Notes: generated by a model not told the origin, from the letters alone. Shown: positions 1 to 10,540, counted from the first letter of the stretch. The stretch: 64,000 nt of DNA from Flavivirga rizhaonensis (GCF_004791695.1 NZ_SRSO01000012.1:1-64000); one strand, 5' to 3'. A program made the numbers and translations.

Positions 1-2583
1 GTTGATCGTCACGCTAGCGGTACTACTGTTTGGACAGGTTCCTGCTGTGGTGTAAGTTACGGTATAGGTTCCCGGAGTACTGGTCGATACATCGATAAGT
101 CCTGTTCCTGCTGTAAGTGATAAGCCTAATGTGCTACTAAATGTTCCGCCTGTTAAACCTGTTATGCTTGGCGTTGGATCTGTAGCATCTGCACAATATG
201 CTGCGGCGCTATAGCTAAAGCCCGCATCGTCTAATGCGTTGATTGTTAATAAAACTTCATCTGAAGTCACATTCTTACAAACATTTGTAGTACTAGTAAT
301 AACTACTCGATATTCCCTTCCTGAATGACCAATTGGAGGTGCTGTCAACGTTAAAGTTGCAGCATCTATTCCGCTATAAATGCCAGCATTTGACAAGTTT
401 GTCCATGCTCCTGCTCCAATTCTTTCTTGCCACTGATATACTAGATTATCACCAGTATCAACAACTGTGAATGTAGCATTACTACCTTCACAAATTGTAC
501 TTGCACTTGGCTGGGTTGTAATACTTCCCAGAGCAGAAGCTGTAGTTACAAATGCATTAGTTCCTTGTGGGCTTCCTGTATTTGTTGGAACCCCATTACT
601 ATCTACGCTACCTTCATCATCATCTGCTAAATTATTACTACTAGTTAAATCACCAGCAACAAAACTTCCTGATCCCTCAATAGCATCAGGACAACCATCC
701 TCATCACTATCTACATCTAATAAATCTGGAATTGAATCTCCATCAGATTGTATCAATATTAATGGTATTCCTCCATTAGTTGGATCTGTAATATTAGACC
801 AACCATCTCCATCTGTATCTACTAATGCTCCAGTACCTATGAACCCGTCACCATCTCCATCAACACCACCAGCTTCAATAACATCATATATACCATCATT
901 ATCACTATCTAAATCCAGAAAATCTGGAATACCATCACTATCATTATCGTATAAATCGTTTACACCATCACCATTGGTATCTGTAAATGTCGGGAAACCT
1001 GGTGTCGTATCACTGCTATCTATATAGTTTTCTATACCGTCTCCGTCATCATCACCACTTGGATCAAATGCAGAGCCTCCGGCCTCTTCTGTATCTAAAA
1101 TACCATCCCCATCACTATCTAAATCACAAAAATCTTCAACGCCATCACCATCTCTATCTGGAGTTTCTACTATAGTATAATAGGATATAATCCCACCCAT
1201 GGCACCATCTTGAGCACCATTAGTATTTGTATCTTGTGGTGCCTGATGCACTCCAGCAATACCTCCTTGTAAATCAATAATAATATTTGCTGGTGGTGTT
1301 GCTAAATTGTGAAGAAATACACCGCCACCGCCACCGCCACCAGGACCGTGTAATACTGTAGTACCTAAATCCTGACCATCTCCTCCTGAGATATCAACAT
1401 TTACTGTTCCTGAATATGATTCTATATCAAAAGCAACAGAGCCTCCAGCCCCACCACCGCCTCCACCATCAATACCAGTTCCTGGTGCGGTTGAATCTGC
1501 TCCTTGTGCAAAAATAGTTCTGTTATTACCTACTATATGTCTGGCACGTATTACAACAATACCCCCTCCATTGGTAGCTATTGCTGGATTTAAATTAGTG
1601 ATATATCCTGCTCCTCCTGCTCCTCCTAAAAAAACTCTTCTTTGTGCTAAATAAGTTGCCAAAGATTCACCTCCTAATCCTCCTGCATCTAATCCTCCTG
1701 GATGAGTATTACACCATCGTTTACCTCCAATACCTCCGGCACCATAGTTAGAACCGCCGCCACCGCCGGAATCACCAGCAACGCCACCACCACCACCATT
1801 AGCTCTATGCCCTCTACCTCTATTGAAGCTCGGGTTATCTACAACAATTCCTTGTCCCTTAGGAGAAGATACTGTATTTGTAGAAGGAAAAACCATTTGT
1901 GTAGCTGGATTTACTGTACAATTATCCAAAGAACCATTTGCGGTTACTGCAACCCCATTATATCCCATTTCTCCTGCATCAATATCTGCATTAAGGGTTA
2001 AAGTATCTTCTACAAAAATGGCTACGACACCTCCTGTTCCTAAAATAGGATCCCAAGGAATACCCGACACTAAACCATTAACATTTACATTGTTACTAAA
2101 ATTTGGAACTCGAACTAATTGTAAAAGCCCAGGTACATCATAAGTATTAACTAATGCGCCATTTGGATAAATAACATTACCAATAATATTTGAAATAGTA
2201 AAAAATTCATAATTACCAGCATTACCTATACTTGTAATATCTCCAGCTGTAGATGTATTTGTATTATCTATTGTGGCTCCTTTCATTTGAATGATTAATA
2301 CCTTATCTCCAATTGAAAAGGCAGAAGCATCTCCAACTGTAATAGCATTTAAACATGCCGGAGTAGTGTCACAAGGACCACACCCTGGAAAGGTTATACC
2401 AGAAACTGCTTGATAGTCATTTATTACTCCACTAATATTCGTTTGAGATATTGCAGAAATTGAAAATAACAAACTTGTAAATACCAACAAGCATGAATAC
2501 TTAAACTGTTCTTTTTTTAATTCTAAATTTTTAAAAAACAAAACATGTTTATTTTTGAATAAAAAATGTCTAAGAGTTTTCAT
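1..2583 (-). CDS. Large secreted adhesin-like protein with TSP3 and Ig-like repeats (C-terminus beyond window)
   Basis: The frame is open from the ATG at 2583 to the left edge (861 codons, no stop), so only the N-terminal part is present. A hydrophobic signal segment lies near residues 28-46 (LLVFTSLLFSISAISQ). Then come a beta-rich region, a glycine-rich stretch near residues 255-300, calcium-binding thrombospondin type 3 repeats of the DxDGDG type at about 473-640, an Ig-like domain at about 680-785, and the start of an adhesin repeat (YCADATDPTPSITGLTGG). This architecture is typical of giant flavobacterial surface proteins exported by the type IX system. The sorting domain would lie outside the window. 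Adhesion to surfaces or glycans is an inference. The start is supported by the signal peptide and an upstream promoter at 2841-2870. Confidence 0.8.
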   Translation of the reverse strand, partial: MKTLRHFLFKNKHVLFFKNLELKKEQFKYSCLLVFTSLLFSISAISQTNISGVINDYQAVSGITFPGCGPCDTTPACLNAITVGDASAFSIGDKVLIIQMKGATIDNTNTSTAGDITSIGNAGNYEFFTISNIIGNVIYPNGALVNTYDVPGLLQLVRVPNFSNNVNVNGLVSGIPWDPILGTGGVVAIFVEDTLTLNADIDAGEMGYNGVAVTANGSLDNCTVNPATQMVFPSTNTVSSPKGQGIVVDNPSFNRGRGHRANGGGGGVAGDSGGGGGSNYGAGGIGGKRWCNTHPGGLDAGGLGGESLATYLAQRRVFLGGAGGAGYITNLNPAIATNGGGIVVIRARHIVGNNRTIFAQGADSTAPGTGIDGGGGGGAGGSVAFDIESYSGTVNVDISGGDGQDLGTTVLHGPGGGGGGGVFLHNLATPPANIIIDLQGGIAGVHQAPQDTNTNGAQDGAMGGIISYYTIVETPDRDGDGVEDFCDLDSDGDGILDTEEAGGSAFDPSGDDDGDGIENYIDSSDTTPGFPTFTDTNGDGVNDLYDNDSDGIPDFLDLDSDNDGIYDVIEAGGVDGDGDGFIGTGALVDTDGDGWSNITDPTNGGIPLILIQSDGDSIPDLLDVDSDEDGCPDAIEGSGSFVAGDLTSSNNLADDDEGSVDSNGVPTNTGSPQGTNAFVTTASALGSITTQPSASTICEGSNATFTVVDTGDNLVYQWQERIGAGAWTNLSNAGIYSGIDAATLTLTAPPIGHSGREYRVVITSTTNVCKNVTSDEVLLTINALDDAGFSYSAAAYCADATDPTPSITGLTGGTFSSTLGLSLTAGTGLIDVSTSTPGTYTVTYTTAGTCPNSSTASVTIN

Positions 2584-2808
2584 CTTTGAGAGTTATAATT
2601 AATAAATTTGGTTGTAGTAATTGATGTTATTTTATCTATAATTGGTTGATAATGAGAAAGCAAAAATTGATTTATAAAAAATCTGAAAGTCTAAAAAATC
2701 AACTTTCATTTTATCAGAAGGCTTAATAGAAAAATTCATAATGTTGAGAGTTTGTTAGTAGATATTCTTATAATAGCAATTGTTCTTATTTATTAAATTT
2801 TACTTTGT

Positions 2809-2843
2809 ATCGATGAAATGCAATTTTAATCGATTAAATGCAA
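2809..2843. promoter_or_regulatory. Putative operator: two direct copies of ATCGATkAAATGCAA, 20 bp apart
   Basis: ATCGATGAAATGCAA (2809-2823) and ATCGATTAAATGCAA (2829-2843) differ at one base and are spaced by two helical turns. The second copy touches the -7 element of the adhesin promoter and contains the perfect palindrome TTTAATCGATTAAA (2826-2839). A similar pair lies next to the FIST operon promoter (31457-31488). The bound protein is unknown. Confidence 0.4.
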
Positions 2844-2870
2844 ATATATGTTTTTTGTTCTCTTATACAA
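2841..2870 (-). promoter_or_regulatory. Flavobacterial promoter for the adhesin gene
   Basis: On the minus strand a TTG (2868-2870) is followed after 19 bases by TATATTTG (2841-2848), matching the Bacteroidota sigma-70 pattern TTG-N17-19-TAnnTTTG. It implies a leader of about 250 nt before the ATG at 2583. Confidence 0.55.
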
Positions 2871-3466
2871 ACAAAACCATTTTTTTTTTTAACATTTGTT
2901 AACGATGTAATATAAAGCCTTCAAAAATTATATGTTAATACTCTCAAAAACCCTATAATCACTAGCAAAACGAATAAATTACTTACAAATAATAAAATAG
3001 ATTAATCTTCTATTTTTAAACAAAAACGGACACGAATAGACTCATAAATAGCTACTTAATAAAAAATCACATGTGTTTTACATATTAATTGAATAACACT
3101 ATTTTATTGGTTCGTTTCACTTTAAAAAAACTAAAACAAATCTCAAAAAAACACATCAATATAACTTCATCGACAAAGTGTAATTAAATGTATAGTAGAA
3201 TTAAAACCTTAAAAGCCTAAAGCTAACATATGGGTGAAGTTGCCATATCATAAGAGTAATTAGTAAGGTGTTATCATGATAATTATTTTTTATTAAAAAG
3301 CACCTTAATTATTTAAACATTTTATACCTAACATTAACACACATTAATCTATAAAGCATATCTAAAAAGTTATCATAATAATATAAAACAGGTAATTAGT
3401 TTATAAAAGCCCTATACAGGGATGTTTTCTGCAAATGATTTCTACAAAAAACAATTATATAAATAT

Positions 3467-3474
3467 TATATTTG
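3467..3474 (+). promoter_or_regulatory. -7 element TATATTTG of prfC
   Basis: TATATTTG matches TAnnTTTG and would start the transcript near 3480. This rules out the upstream in-frame ATG at 3435 and supports the start at 3498. No clear -33 TTG is seen at the usual distance. Confidence 0.45.
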
Positions 3475-3497
3475 CAACCCATTTGTATAAACATTTT

Positions 3498-5087
3498 ATG
3501 AGCTTTTTAGAGGAAATACAACGCAGACGAACCTTTGGTATTATTTCGCATCCCGATGCTGGAAAAACGACTTTAACTGAGAAGTTATTACTTTTTGGTG
3601 GTGCCATTCAAGAAGCTGGTGCTGTAAAGAGTAATAAAATAAAGAAAGGCGCTACTAGCGATTTTATGGAAATAGAACGCCAACGTGGTATTTCTGTTGC
3701 TACTTCTGTTTTAGCTTTTGAATATAATGGCATAAAAATTAATATTCTTGATACACCTGGACATAAAGATTTTGCTGAAGATACTTTTAGAACACTGACA
3801 GCGGTTGATAGCGTTATTGTAGTAATCGATGTTGCTAAAGGTGTCGAGGATCAAACTGAAAAATTAGTTGAAGTTTGTAGAATGCGAAACATTCCAATGA
3901 TTGTTTTCATTAATAAAATGGATAGAGAGGGTAAAGATGCTTTCGATCTTTTAGATGAAATTGAACAAAAGTTAGGATTAAAAGTGACGCCATTGAGTTT
4001 CCCAATTGGTATGGGCTACGATTTTAAAGGTATTTACAATATTTGGGAAAAGAATATTAATTTATTTAGCGGAGATAGTAGAAAAGACATAGAAGAAACC
4101 ATCGAAATTAAAGATTTAACATCTTCGGAATTAGATTCACTAATAGGTGACAAGGCTGCCCAAACGTTAAGAGATGAAATTGAACTCGTAGAAGGTATAT
4201 ATCCTGAATTTAAAAAAGAGGATTACCTTAATGGTGATTTACAACCTGTGTTTTTTGGTTCTGCTTTAAATAATTTTGGAGTTAGAGAGTTATTAGATTG
4301 CTTTGTTGAAATTGCTCCTAAACCAAGACCTAAGCAAAGCGAAGAACGTTTAATAGAACCTGATGAAGATAAATTCTCTGGATTTGTTTTTAAGATACAT
4401 GCTAATATGGATCCTAACCATAGAGATCGTTTAGCCTTCATTAAAATTGTATCTGGTACGTTTAAAAGAAATACACCTTATTTACATGTAAGAAACAAGA
4501 AAAAGCTAAAGTTTTCTAGTCCAAATGCCTTTTTTGCTGAGAAGAAAGAAATTGTAGACGTCTCTTATCCAGGAGATATTGTTGGGTTACATGATACTGG
4601 TAACTTTAAAATTGGTGACACACTTACTGAAGGTGAAACTATCAATTATAAAGGCGTTCCTAGTTTCTCTCCCGAACATTTTAGGTATATTAATAATGCG
4701 GACCCTTTAAAATCTAAACAACTTTTTAAAGGCATAGACCAGTTAATGGACGAAGGTGTTGCGCAGTTATTTACACTGGAACTAAATGGCAGAAAAGTAA
4801 TAGGAACCGTTGGCGCATTACAATATGAAGTTATTCAATATAGATTAGAGCATGAATATGGAGCAAAATGTTCTTATGAAAACTTAAATGTTCATAAGGC
4901 TTGTTGGGTTGATCCAGAAGATTCAAAAAGTGAGGAATACAAAGAATTTATTAGAGTAAAACAACGTTTTCTAGCGAAAGACAAACAAAATCAGTTAGTC
5001 TTTTTAGCAGATTCTCCTTTTTCATTACAAATGACACAGCAAAAATACCCTAGTATAACCTTTCATTTCACTTCAGAATTTAACTAA
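3498..5087 (+). CDS. prfC: Peptide chain release factor 3 (RF3)
   Basis: A translational GTPase that recycles RF1/RF2 from terminating ribosomes. From the chosen ATG it is 529 residues, the usual RF3 length. The P-loop is SHPDAGKTT at about residues 17-25, G3 is DTPGH at 85-89, G4 is NKMD at 139-142 and G5 is FGSA, followed by beta-barrel and RF3 C-terminal domains (for example GTVGALQYEVI). An ATG at 3435 would add 21 residues that no RF3 has, and the -7 promoter element lies inside that extension, so 3498 is preferred. The gene stands alone on the plus strand. No terminator is evident after the stop. Confidence 0.95.
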   Translation: MSFLEEIQRRRTFGIISHPDAGKTTLTEKLLLFGGAIQEAGAVKSNKIKKGATSDFMEIERQRGISVATSVLAFEYNGIKINILDTPGHKDFAEDTFRTLTAVDSVIVVIDVAKGVEDQTEKLVEVCRMRNIPMIVFINKMDREGKDAFDLLDEIEQKLGLKVTPLSFPIGMGYDFKGIYNIWEKNINLFSGDSRKDIEETIEIKDLTSSELDSLIGDKAAQTLRDEIELVEGIYPEFKKEDYLNGDLQPVFFGSALNNFGVRELLDCFVEIAPKPRPKQSEERLIEPDEDKFSGFVFKIHANMDPNHRDRLAFIKIVSGTFKRNTPYLHVRNKKKLKFSSPNAFFAEKKEIVDVSYPGDIVGLHDTGNFKIGDTLTEGETINYKGVPSFSPEHFRYINNADPLKSKQLFKGIDQLMDEGVAQLFTLELNGRKVIGTVGALQYEVIQYRLEHEYGAKCSYENLNVHKACWVDPEDSKSEEYKEFIRVKQRFLAKDKQNQLVFLADSPFSLQMTQQKYPSITFHFTSEFN

Positions 5088-5095
5088 TTCCAGTA

Positions 5096-5147
5096 TGTAT
5101 TTAATCGATACTTTGGTTTTTAAACGATATTTTCATACATTTAGTCG
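5096..5147. promoter_or_regulatory. Further ATCGAT-type motifs upstream of the ferredoxin-like gene
   Basis: GTATTTAATCG (5097-5107) and ACATTTAGTCG (5137-5147) resemble the motif GCATTTMATCG seen at 2811-2841 and 31457-31488. They are 40 bp apart, with a poor third match (GTTTTTAAACG, 5116-5126) between them. The match is weaker than at the other two sites. Confidence 0.25.
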
Positions 5148-5218
5148 ATTATTTGAATATTTAAATAAATTGCTATATACATTTAAAAATAGAATTACGG
5201 CCTTAAAATAACCTACTT

Positions 5219-5455
5219 ATGAAAACTAAAGATAATGTTTTCAGTAATTTAGACATTACTGTAACTTTTGACCCCTGTACCTGCATACATTCTGATCATT
5301 GTGCAAAAGAACTTTCAAGTGTATTTCAGGATTCTGTTATTCCCTGGATTGATCTTGAAGGAGCGCCTACAAAAAAAATAATACAGCAAGTAAAAAAATG
5401 CCCTTCCGGTGCTTTGCAGTTTCATTACAACAAAGAAGGTAAAAAGGTCGCATAA
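5219..5455 (+). CDS. Small (4Fe-4S) mono-cluster protein, YjdI/Fer4_19-like
   Basis: This 78-residue soluble protein has four cysteines (C20, C22, C28 and C61, the last in CPSGAL). The arrangement fits the divergent mono-cluster 4Fe-4S domain (Fer4_19, YjdI-like). Such proteins are presumed to carry one iron-sulfur cluster in electron transfer or redox sensing, but their role is not established. In related genomes the domain is often found beside or fused to a GNAT acetyltransferase; no such partner is next to it here. The length is typical of the family. Confidence 0.8.
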   Translation: MKTKDNVFSNLDITVTFDPCTCIHSDHCAKELSSVFQDSVIPWIDLEGAPTKKIIQQVKKCPSGALQFHYNKEGKKVA

Positions 5456-5630
5456 ATTTAGTTATAAAAACATAACAAAGTAAAATAAGCTTATTTAAGC
5501 TGTTTTGTGCTTGTGCCTTCTGACTATCATATAAAATTTAAAAAGAGAGCTGAAAGCTAATTTATTTAGTCCAAATTTCAAGAGGTATAGTTAAAATTAA
5601 TGAAACGTTTTTTAAGTATAGTTAATTATT

Positions 5631-5783
5631 ATAAAAATAAAGAGGCTGTCTAAAAAGTGTCATTCTGAATGGAATGAAGAATCTCTTTAAAATATATGAC
5701 TCTGATTATGAGTGAAATAAGATTCTTCGCGTTGCTCTGAATGACAAGATTAACCACTTTTCAGACAGCCTCTTTATTTTTAT
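5631..5783. repeat. MITE-like long palindrome of about 150 bp
   Basis: The 29-nt arms at 5631-5659 and 5755-5783 are complementary at 28 of 29 positions, around the core AAAGAGGCTGTCT. Inside, TGTCATTCTGAATG with AGAATCT on the left pairs imperfectly with AGATTCTT and CTCTGAATGACA on the right. There is no coding capacity. The right arm covers the stop codon of the DUF3467 gene (5780-5782), so the element probably also ends that transcript. Interspersed elements with a TGTCATTCTGA...GAAGAATCT theme are common in flavobacterial genomes. Confidence 0.75.
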
Positions 5784-6097
5784 GCTTGACCAGTTGGACC
5801 AAAATTTAAAGGTATTGGAGGTTGTTCATAATCTTTAATTTCACCGTGAGCATTTTCAAACCTAGCTACATTTTCTCCCAAAGCTTTTAATAAACGTTTA
5901 GCATGTTGAGGCGTTAATATTATTCTAGATTTCACTTTACTCTTAGGAATTCCAGGCATAATATTTACAAAATCTACAACAAACTCTGAAACTGAATGAT
6001 TAATAATAGCTAAATTGGAATATGTTCCTTCAGCTACTTTTTCATCTAGTTCAATGTTAATTTGACCTTGCTTTTGATTATCTTTTTCGTTTGCCAT
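5780..6097 (-). CDS. DUF3467 family protein
   Basis: A 105-residue protein with the typical DUF3467 pattern (SVSEFVVDFVNIMPG, then SRIILTPQHAKRLLKAL). The family is widespread in Bacteroidota, has no established function, and commonly sits directly after rpoC, as here. There is no signal peptide or membrane segment, so it is probably cytoplasmic. It lies 131 bp downstream of rpoC, but three hairpins including a terminator-like one separate them, so it may be only partly cotranscribed. The stop lies in the right arm of the 5631-5783 palindrome. Confidence 0.85.
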   Translation of the reverse strand: MANEKDNQKQGQINIELDEKVAEGTYSNLAIINHSVSEFVVDFVNIMPGIPKSKVKSRIILTPQHAKRLLKALGENVARFENAHGEIKDYEQPPIPLNFGPTGQA

Positions 6098-6125
6098 AAC
6101 ATATATGTTTTTTAATTAATAAAAA

Positions 6126-6145
6126 AATCCTGCTATTGCAGGATT
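6126..6145 (-). terminator. Probable rpoC terminator
   Basis: On the minus strand a perfect 8-bp stem AATCCTGC/GCAGGATT with a 4-nt loop is followed by a run of Ts. It ends or attenuates transcription between rpoC and the DUF3467 gene. Confidence 0.7.
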
Positions 6146-6159
6146 TCTCTCTTTATGAG

Positions 6160-6217
6160 ATTCCCACCTACGTGGGAATAATTTGATTATCCAACTCTCT
6201 CTTTAAAAAAAAGAGAG
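6160..6217. repeat. Two further hairpins downstream of rpoC
   Basis: ATTCCCAC/GTGGGAAT (6160-6179, 4-nt loop) and CTCTCTTT/AAAGAGAG (6197-6217) are perfect 8-bp stems. The outer GAGATTCC/GGAATCTC sequences can also pair. They look like remnants of interspersed palindromes. Confidence 0.5.
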
Positions 6218-6228
6218 CTGGAATCTCA

Positions 6229-9200
6229 TTAATTATAATTTAATTCTTGTTTTACCTGCATCATTTCATCAAACTCTTCTTTAGAGCCTACAATGATATC
6301 TGTATAACTTCGCATACCTGTACCTGCTGGTATTCTATGTCCAACAATTACATTTTCTTTCAATCCTTCTAAATTATCTACTTTACCTGCTACAGCCGCT
6401 TCATTAAGAACCTTAGTTGTTTCCTGGAACGATGCTGCAGAAATAAATGATTTAGTTTGAAGTGAAGCCCTTGTTATACCTTGCAATATTGGAGTAGCAG
6501 TTGCTGGCTTAGCATCTCTTGCTTCTACAAGTTGCTTATCTTCTCTACGTAAAATTGAATTTTCATCTCTTAGTTCGCGAGGCGAAATAATTTGTCCTGC
6601 TTTAAGATTTGTTGAATCTCCAGCATTTTCGATCACTTTCATTCCGAAAATATCGTCATTTTCTTTAATGAAATCTGCTTTATGAGCTAATTGATCTTCT
6701 AAGAAGATTGTATCTCCAGAATCAATAATACGTACTTTACGCATCATCTGTCTTACAACAACTTCGAAGTGCTTATCATTAATCTTCACTCCTTGTAAAC
6801 GATATACTTCTTGTACTTCGTTCACTAAGTATTGTTGTACCGCAGAAGGGCCTTTAATATTTAAGATATCGTTTGGCGTAATAGAACCATCAGAAAGTGG
6901 CATACCAGCTTTTACATAATCATTTTCTTGTACAAGAATTTGATTCGATAATTTAACAAGGTATTTCTTGATTTCTCCTAATTTAGATTCTACAATAATC
7001 TCACGATTACCTCTTTTTATCTTACCAAAAGAAACAACTCCATCAATCTCACTTACTACAGCTGGGTTTGAAGGATTACGCGCTTCGAATAACTCCGTTA
7101 CACGAGGTAAACCTCCAGTAATATCGCCCGCTTTAGCAGATTTACGTGGTATTTTAACTAAAACTTTTCCAACCTTAATTTTATCTCCATCGTCAATCAT
7201 TAAATGCGCTCCAACAGGTAAATTGTAGGAACGTATTGTTTCACCTTTTGCATCTTCAATATGAAGTGTTGGAATAAGTTTCTTATTTCTAGATTCAGAA
7301 ATTACTTTTTCTTGGAAGCCTGTTTGTTCATCAATTTCAACTTGATAAGTAACACCTTGTTCTATATTTTCATATTTCACTTTACCAGCAAATTCTGAAA
7401 TAATAACACCATTATATGGATCCCAAGAACAAACTACATCTCCTTTAGTTAAGCTATCTCCATTTTTAACATAAATGGTTGAACCATAAGGGATATTATT
7501 TGTACTTAAAACAATTCCTGTTTTCTTATCTGTAAGCTTAAGTTCTGATGTTCTGGAAATAACAATATCAACAATATTTCCTTCTCCATCCTCACCTTTA
7601 ACTGTTTTTAAGTCTTCAATTTCAGCAAGACCATCAAATTTAACAGCTAATTTATTGTCTTCAGAAATGTTACCTGCAATACCCCCTACGTGGAATGTAC
7701 GAAGTGTTAACTGTGTTCCTGGTTCTCCAATAGATTGTGCAGCAACAACACCAACAGCTTCTCCTCTTTGTACCATTTTACCTGTCGCTAAATTACGACC
7801 ATAACATTTAGCACAAATTCCTTGTAACGCTTCACATGTTAACGCAGAACGTACCTCTAAACTTTCAATTGGGGAGGCTTCTATAGCTTTTGCTATATCG
7901 TCTTCAATTAATTGACCAGATGCTACTAATAACTCTTCGGTTAAAGGATTGTAAACATCGTTTAATGAAACACGTCCAACAATTCTCTCTTCAAGCTTTT
8001 CTACAACTTCATCGTTCTTTTTTAATGGCTCAACTTCTACACCTCTTAACGTACCACAATCTTCTGTATTGATAATAACATCTTGAGATACATCAACCAA
8101 ACGACGTGTTAAGTAACCCGCATCCGCTGTTTTAAGAGCGGTATCTGCAAGACCTTTACGCGCACCGTGCGTAGAAATAAAGTATTCTAAAATTGAAAGT
8201 CCTTCTTTAAAGTTGGAAAGAATTGGATTCTCAATAATCTCGCCACCACCTGCATTAGATTTTTTAGGTTTCGCCATTAATCCACGCATCCCTGTAAGCT
8301 GACGAATCTGTTCTTTAGATCCACGGGCTCCAGAATCAAGCATCATAAACACCGAATTAAATCCTTGCTGATCTTCACGAATACGTTTCATTGACAACTC
8401 AGTCAATTCAGCATTTGTAGATGTCCAGATATCAATAACCTGGTTATAACGTTCGTTATTTGTTATAAGTCCCATGTTATAGTTACCCATAATACCATCA
8501 ACTAAACCATTCGCTTTGTCAATCATCCCTTGTTTTTCCGGTGGAATGATAATATCACCTAAACTAAATGATAACCCACCCTGGAATGCAAATTTGAATC
8601 CTAAAGTTCTAATAGCATCTAAGAAATCTGCAGTTTCTGGAACTGAAGTAAACTTTAAAATGCTACCGATAATATCTCTTAATGATTTCTTAGTAAGTAC
8701 TTCATTAATATAACCTGCTGCTTGTGGTACATGTTGGTTGAATAATACACGACCAACAGTGGTTTCTACAATTGTAGGTGCCAATTTACCATCTTCATTA
8801 ATATCAATGGTTCTTACTTTAATACCAGCATTTAAATCTACTTGTTTCTCATTAAAAGCAATAACAACTTCTTCTGAAGAATAGAATGTTAAGCCTTCTC
8901 CTTTAACTTGTAGTTCTGGAGTAGACTTACGCAACTTCGTCATATAATATAGACCAAGTACCATATCTTGTGAAGGTACTGTTACTGGAGATCCATTAGC
9001 TGGATTTAAGATATTATGAGATGCCAACATTAATAATTGACATTCTAAAATAGCTTCTGGCCCTAGTGGTAAATGTACCGCCATTTGGTCACCATCAAAA
9101 TCCGCATTAAATGCCGTACATACTAATGGGTGTAACTGAATTGCTTTTCCTTCAATTAATTTTGGTTGGAAAGCTTGTATACCCAGTCTATGTAAAGTAG

Positions 9201-10530
9201 GCGCACGGTTTAGCAATACAGGATGTCCTTTAAGAACATTTTCCAAGATATCCCAAACCACTGGCTCTCTTTTATCTATAATTTTCTTTGCTGATTTTAC
9301 AGTTTTAACTATACCTCTTTCAATTAGTTTTCTAATTACGAAAGGCTTGTAAAGCTCTGCAGCCATATTTTTTGGTAAACCACATTCGAATAATTTCAAT
9401 TCTGGTCCAACAACAATAACAGAACGAGCAGAATAATCAACACGTTTTCCAAGTAAGTTTTGACGGAAACGTCCTTGCTTACCTTTTAATGAATCTGATA
9501 ATGATTTTAAAGGTCTGTTAGAATCTGTTTTTACAGCTGATGATTTACGTGTATTATCAAATAATGAATCTACAGACTCCTGAAGCATACGTTTTTCATT
9601 ACGTAAAATCACTTCTGGTGCTTTAATCTCAACTAATCTTTTAAGACGGTTATTACGGATAATAACACGACGGTATAAATCATTTAAATCAGACGTTGCA
9701 AAACGACCTCCATCTAGTGGTACTAATGGACGTAATTCTGGCGGAATGATTGGAATCACTTTCATAATCATCCATTCTGGACGATTCTCTCTATTTAGAT
9801 TAGATTCTCGTAAAGACTCTACTACTTGTAAACGTTTTAAAGCTTCTGTTTTACGTTGTTTAGACGTTTCAGTATTTGCTTTATGACGCAATTCGTATGA
9901 TAATGTTTCTAAATCAATTCTTGCTAATAACTCAATAAGACATTCAGCTCCCATTTTAGCTAAGAATTTGTTAGGATCTGTATCGTCTAAATATTGATTG
10001 TCTTGAGGAAGTTCTTCAAGTATATTTAAATACTCTTCCTCCGTTAAAAAGTCCATTTTCTGTAATGGTTCCCCTTCTTCATTTTTGGCATTACCAGGTT
10101 GAATTACTACATAACGTTCGTAGTAAATAATCATATCTAATTTCTTAGATGGTAACCCTAATAAATAACCTATTTTATTTGGCAACGAACGGAAGTACCA
10201 GATATGAGCTACAGGAACTACTAAATTAATGTGTCCTACTCTATCACGACGTACTTTCTTTTCTGTTACTTCTACACCACAACGATCACAAACGATTCCT
10301 TTGTAGCGAATTCTTTTATATTTACCACAAGCACACTCATAATCCTTTACAGGACCAAAAATACGCTCACAGAACAAACCATCACGTTCTGGTTTGTGAG
10401 TTCGATAATTGATAGTTTCTGGTTTTAAAACCTCACCTCTAGACTCTGCTAAAATAGACTCTGGTGATGCTAAACCAATTGAGATTTTATTAAATCTCTT
10501 TACCGTATTCTTATCTTGTTTTCTTGCCAT
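6229..10530 (-). CDS. rpoC: DNA-directed RNA polymerase subunit beta'
   Basis: A 1433-residue catalytic subunit of RNA polymerase, of normal length for Bacteroidota. The N-terminal zinc ribbon has C66, C68, C81 and C84. The magnesium-binding active-site motif NADFDGDQM is at about residues 472-480. The second zinc site uses the cysteines of DCGTLRG (about 823) and [13 protein letters not shown] (about 897-909). The bridge-helix region and C-terminal beta'-a motifs (GIPAGTG-like) are present. It lies 71 bp downstream of rpoB with a palindromic spacer between. No truncation or frameshift is visible. Confidence 0.98.
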   Translation of the reverse strand: MARKQDKNTVKRFNKISIGLASPESILAESRGEVLKPETINYRTHKPERDGLFCERIFGPVKDYECACGKYKRIRYKGIVCDRCGVEVTEKKVRRDRVGHINLVVPVAHIWYFRSLPNKIGYLLGLPSKKLDMIIYYERYVVIQPGNAKNEEGEPLQKMDFLTEEEYLNILEELPQDNQYLDDTDPNKFLAKMGAECLIELLARIDLETLSYELRHKANTETSKQRKTEALKRLQVVESLRESNLNRENRPEWMIMKVIPIIPPELRPLVPLDGGRFATSDLNDLYRRVIIRNNRLKRLVEIKAPEVILRNEKRMLQESVDSLFDNTRKSSAVKTDSNRPLKSLSDSLKGKQGRFRQNLLGKRVDYSARSVIVVGPELKLFECGLPKNMAAELYKPFVIRKLIERGIVKTVKSAKKIIDKREPVVWDILENVLKGHPVLLNRAPTLHRLGIQAFQPKLIEGKAIQLHPLVCTAFNADFDGDQMAVHLPLGPEAILECQLLMLASHNILNPANGSPVTVPSQDMVLGLYYMTKLRKSTPELQVKGEGLTFYSSEEVVIAFNEKQVDLNAGIKVRTIDINEDGKLAPTIVETTVGRVLFNQHVPQAAGYINEVLTKKSLRDIIGSILKFTSVPETADFLDAIRTLGFKFAFQGGLSFSLGDIIIPPEKQGMIDKANGLVDGIMGNYNMGLITNNERYNQVIDIWTSTNAELTELSMKRIREDQQGFNSVFMMLDSGARGSKEQIRQLTGMRGLMAKPKKSNAGGGEIIENPILSNFKEGLSILEYFISTHGARKGLADTALKTADAGYLTRRLVDVSQDVIINTEDCGTLRGVEVEPLKKNDEVVEKLEERIVGRVSLNDVYNPLTEELLVASGQLIEDDIAKAIEASPIESLEVRSALTCEALQGICAKCYGRNLATGKMVQRGEAVGVVAAQSIGEPGTQLTLRTFHVGGIAGNISEDNKLAVKFDGLAEIEDLKTVKGEDGEGNIVDIVISRTSELKLTDKKTGIVLSTNNIPYGSTIYVKNGDSLTKGDVVCSWDPYNGVIISEFAGKVKYENIEQGVTYQVEIDEQTGFQEKVISESRNKKLIPTLHIEDAKGETIRSYNLPVGAHLMIDDGDKIKVGKVLVKIPRKSAKAGDITGGLPRVTELFEARNPSNPAVVSEIDGVVSFGKIKRGNREIIVESKLGEIKKYLVKLSNQILVQENDYVKAGMPLSDGSITPNDILNIKGPSAVQQYLVNEVQEVYRLQGVKINDKHFEVVVRQMMRKVRIIDSGDTIFLEDQLAHKADFIKENDDIFGMKVIENAGDSTNLKAGQIISPRELRDENSILRREDKQLVEARDAKPATATPILQGITRASLQTKSFISAASFQETTKVLNEAAVAGKVDNLEGLKENVIVGHRIPAGTGMRSYTDIIVGSKEEFDEMMQVKQELNYN

Positions 10531-10540
10531 TTCTTTATAG

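Larger units (their letters stand above)
2584..3497. other. Long intergenic region between the adhesin and prfC
   Basis: About 0.9 kb without a credible gene. It contains the adhesin promoter and a pair of ATCGAT-type repeats (2809-2870), homopolymer A/T runs, and a prfC -7 element at its right end. A weak inverted repeat (TAAGGTG at 3264-3270 with CACCTTA at 3301-3307) has a 30-nt loop and no U-run, so I do not call it a terminator. I see nothing else in it. Confidence 0.6.

Noticed and set aside
467..2143. Plus-strand open frames opposite the adhesin gene
   Set aside because: They are low-complexity shadows (Ser/Pro- or His-rich) of the TSP3 and glycine-rich coding sequence on the minus strand.
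3264..3307. Terminator-like inverted repeat TAAGGTG/CACCTTA
   Set aside because: The loop is 30 nt, the stem short, and no T-run follows.
3435..3497. N-terminal extension of prfC from the ATG at 3435
   Set aside because: It has no counterpart in RF3 and contains the -7 promoter element.
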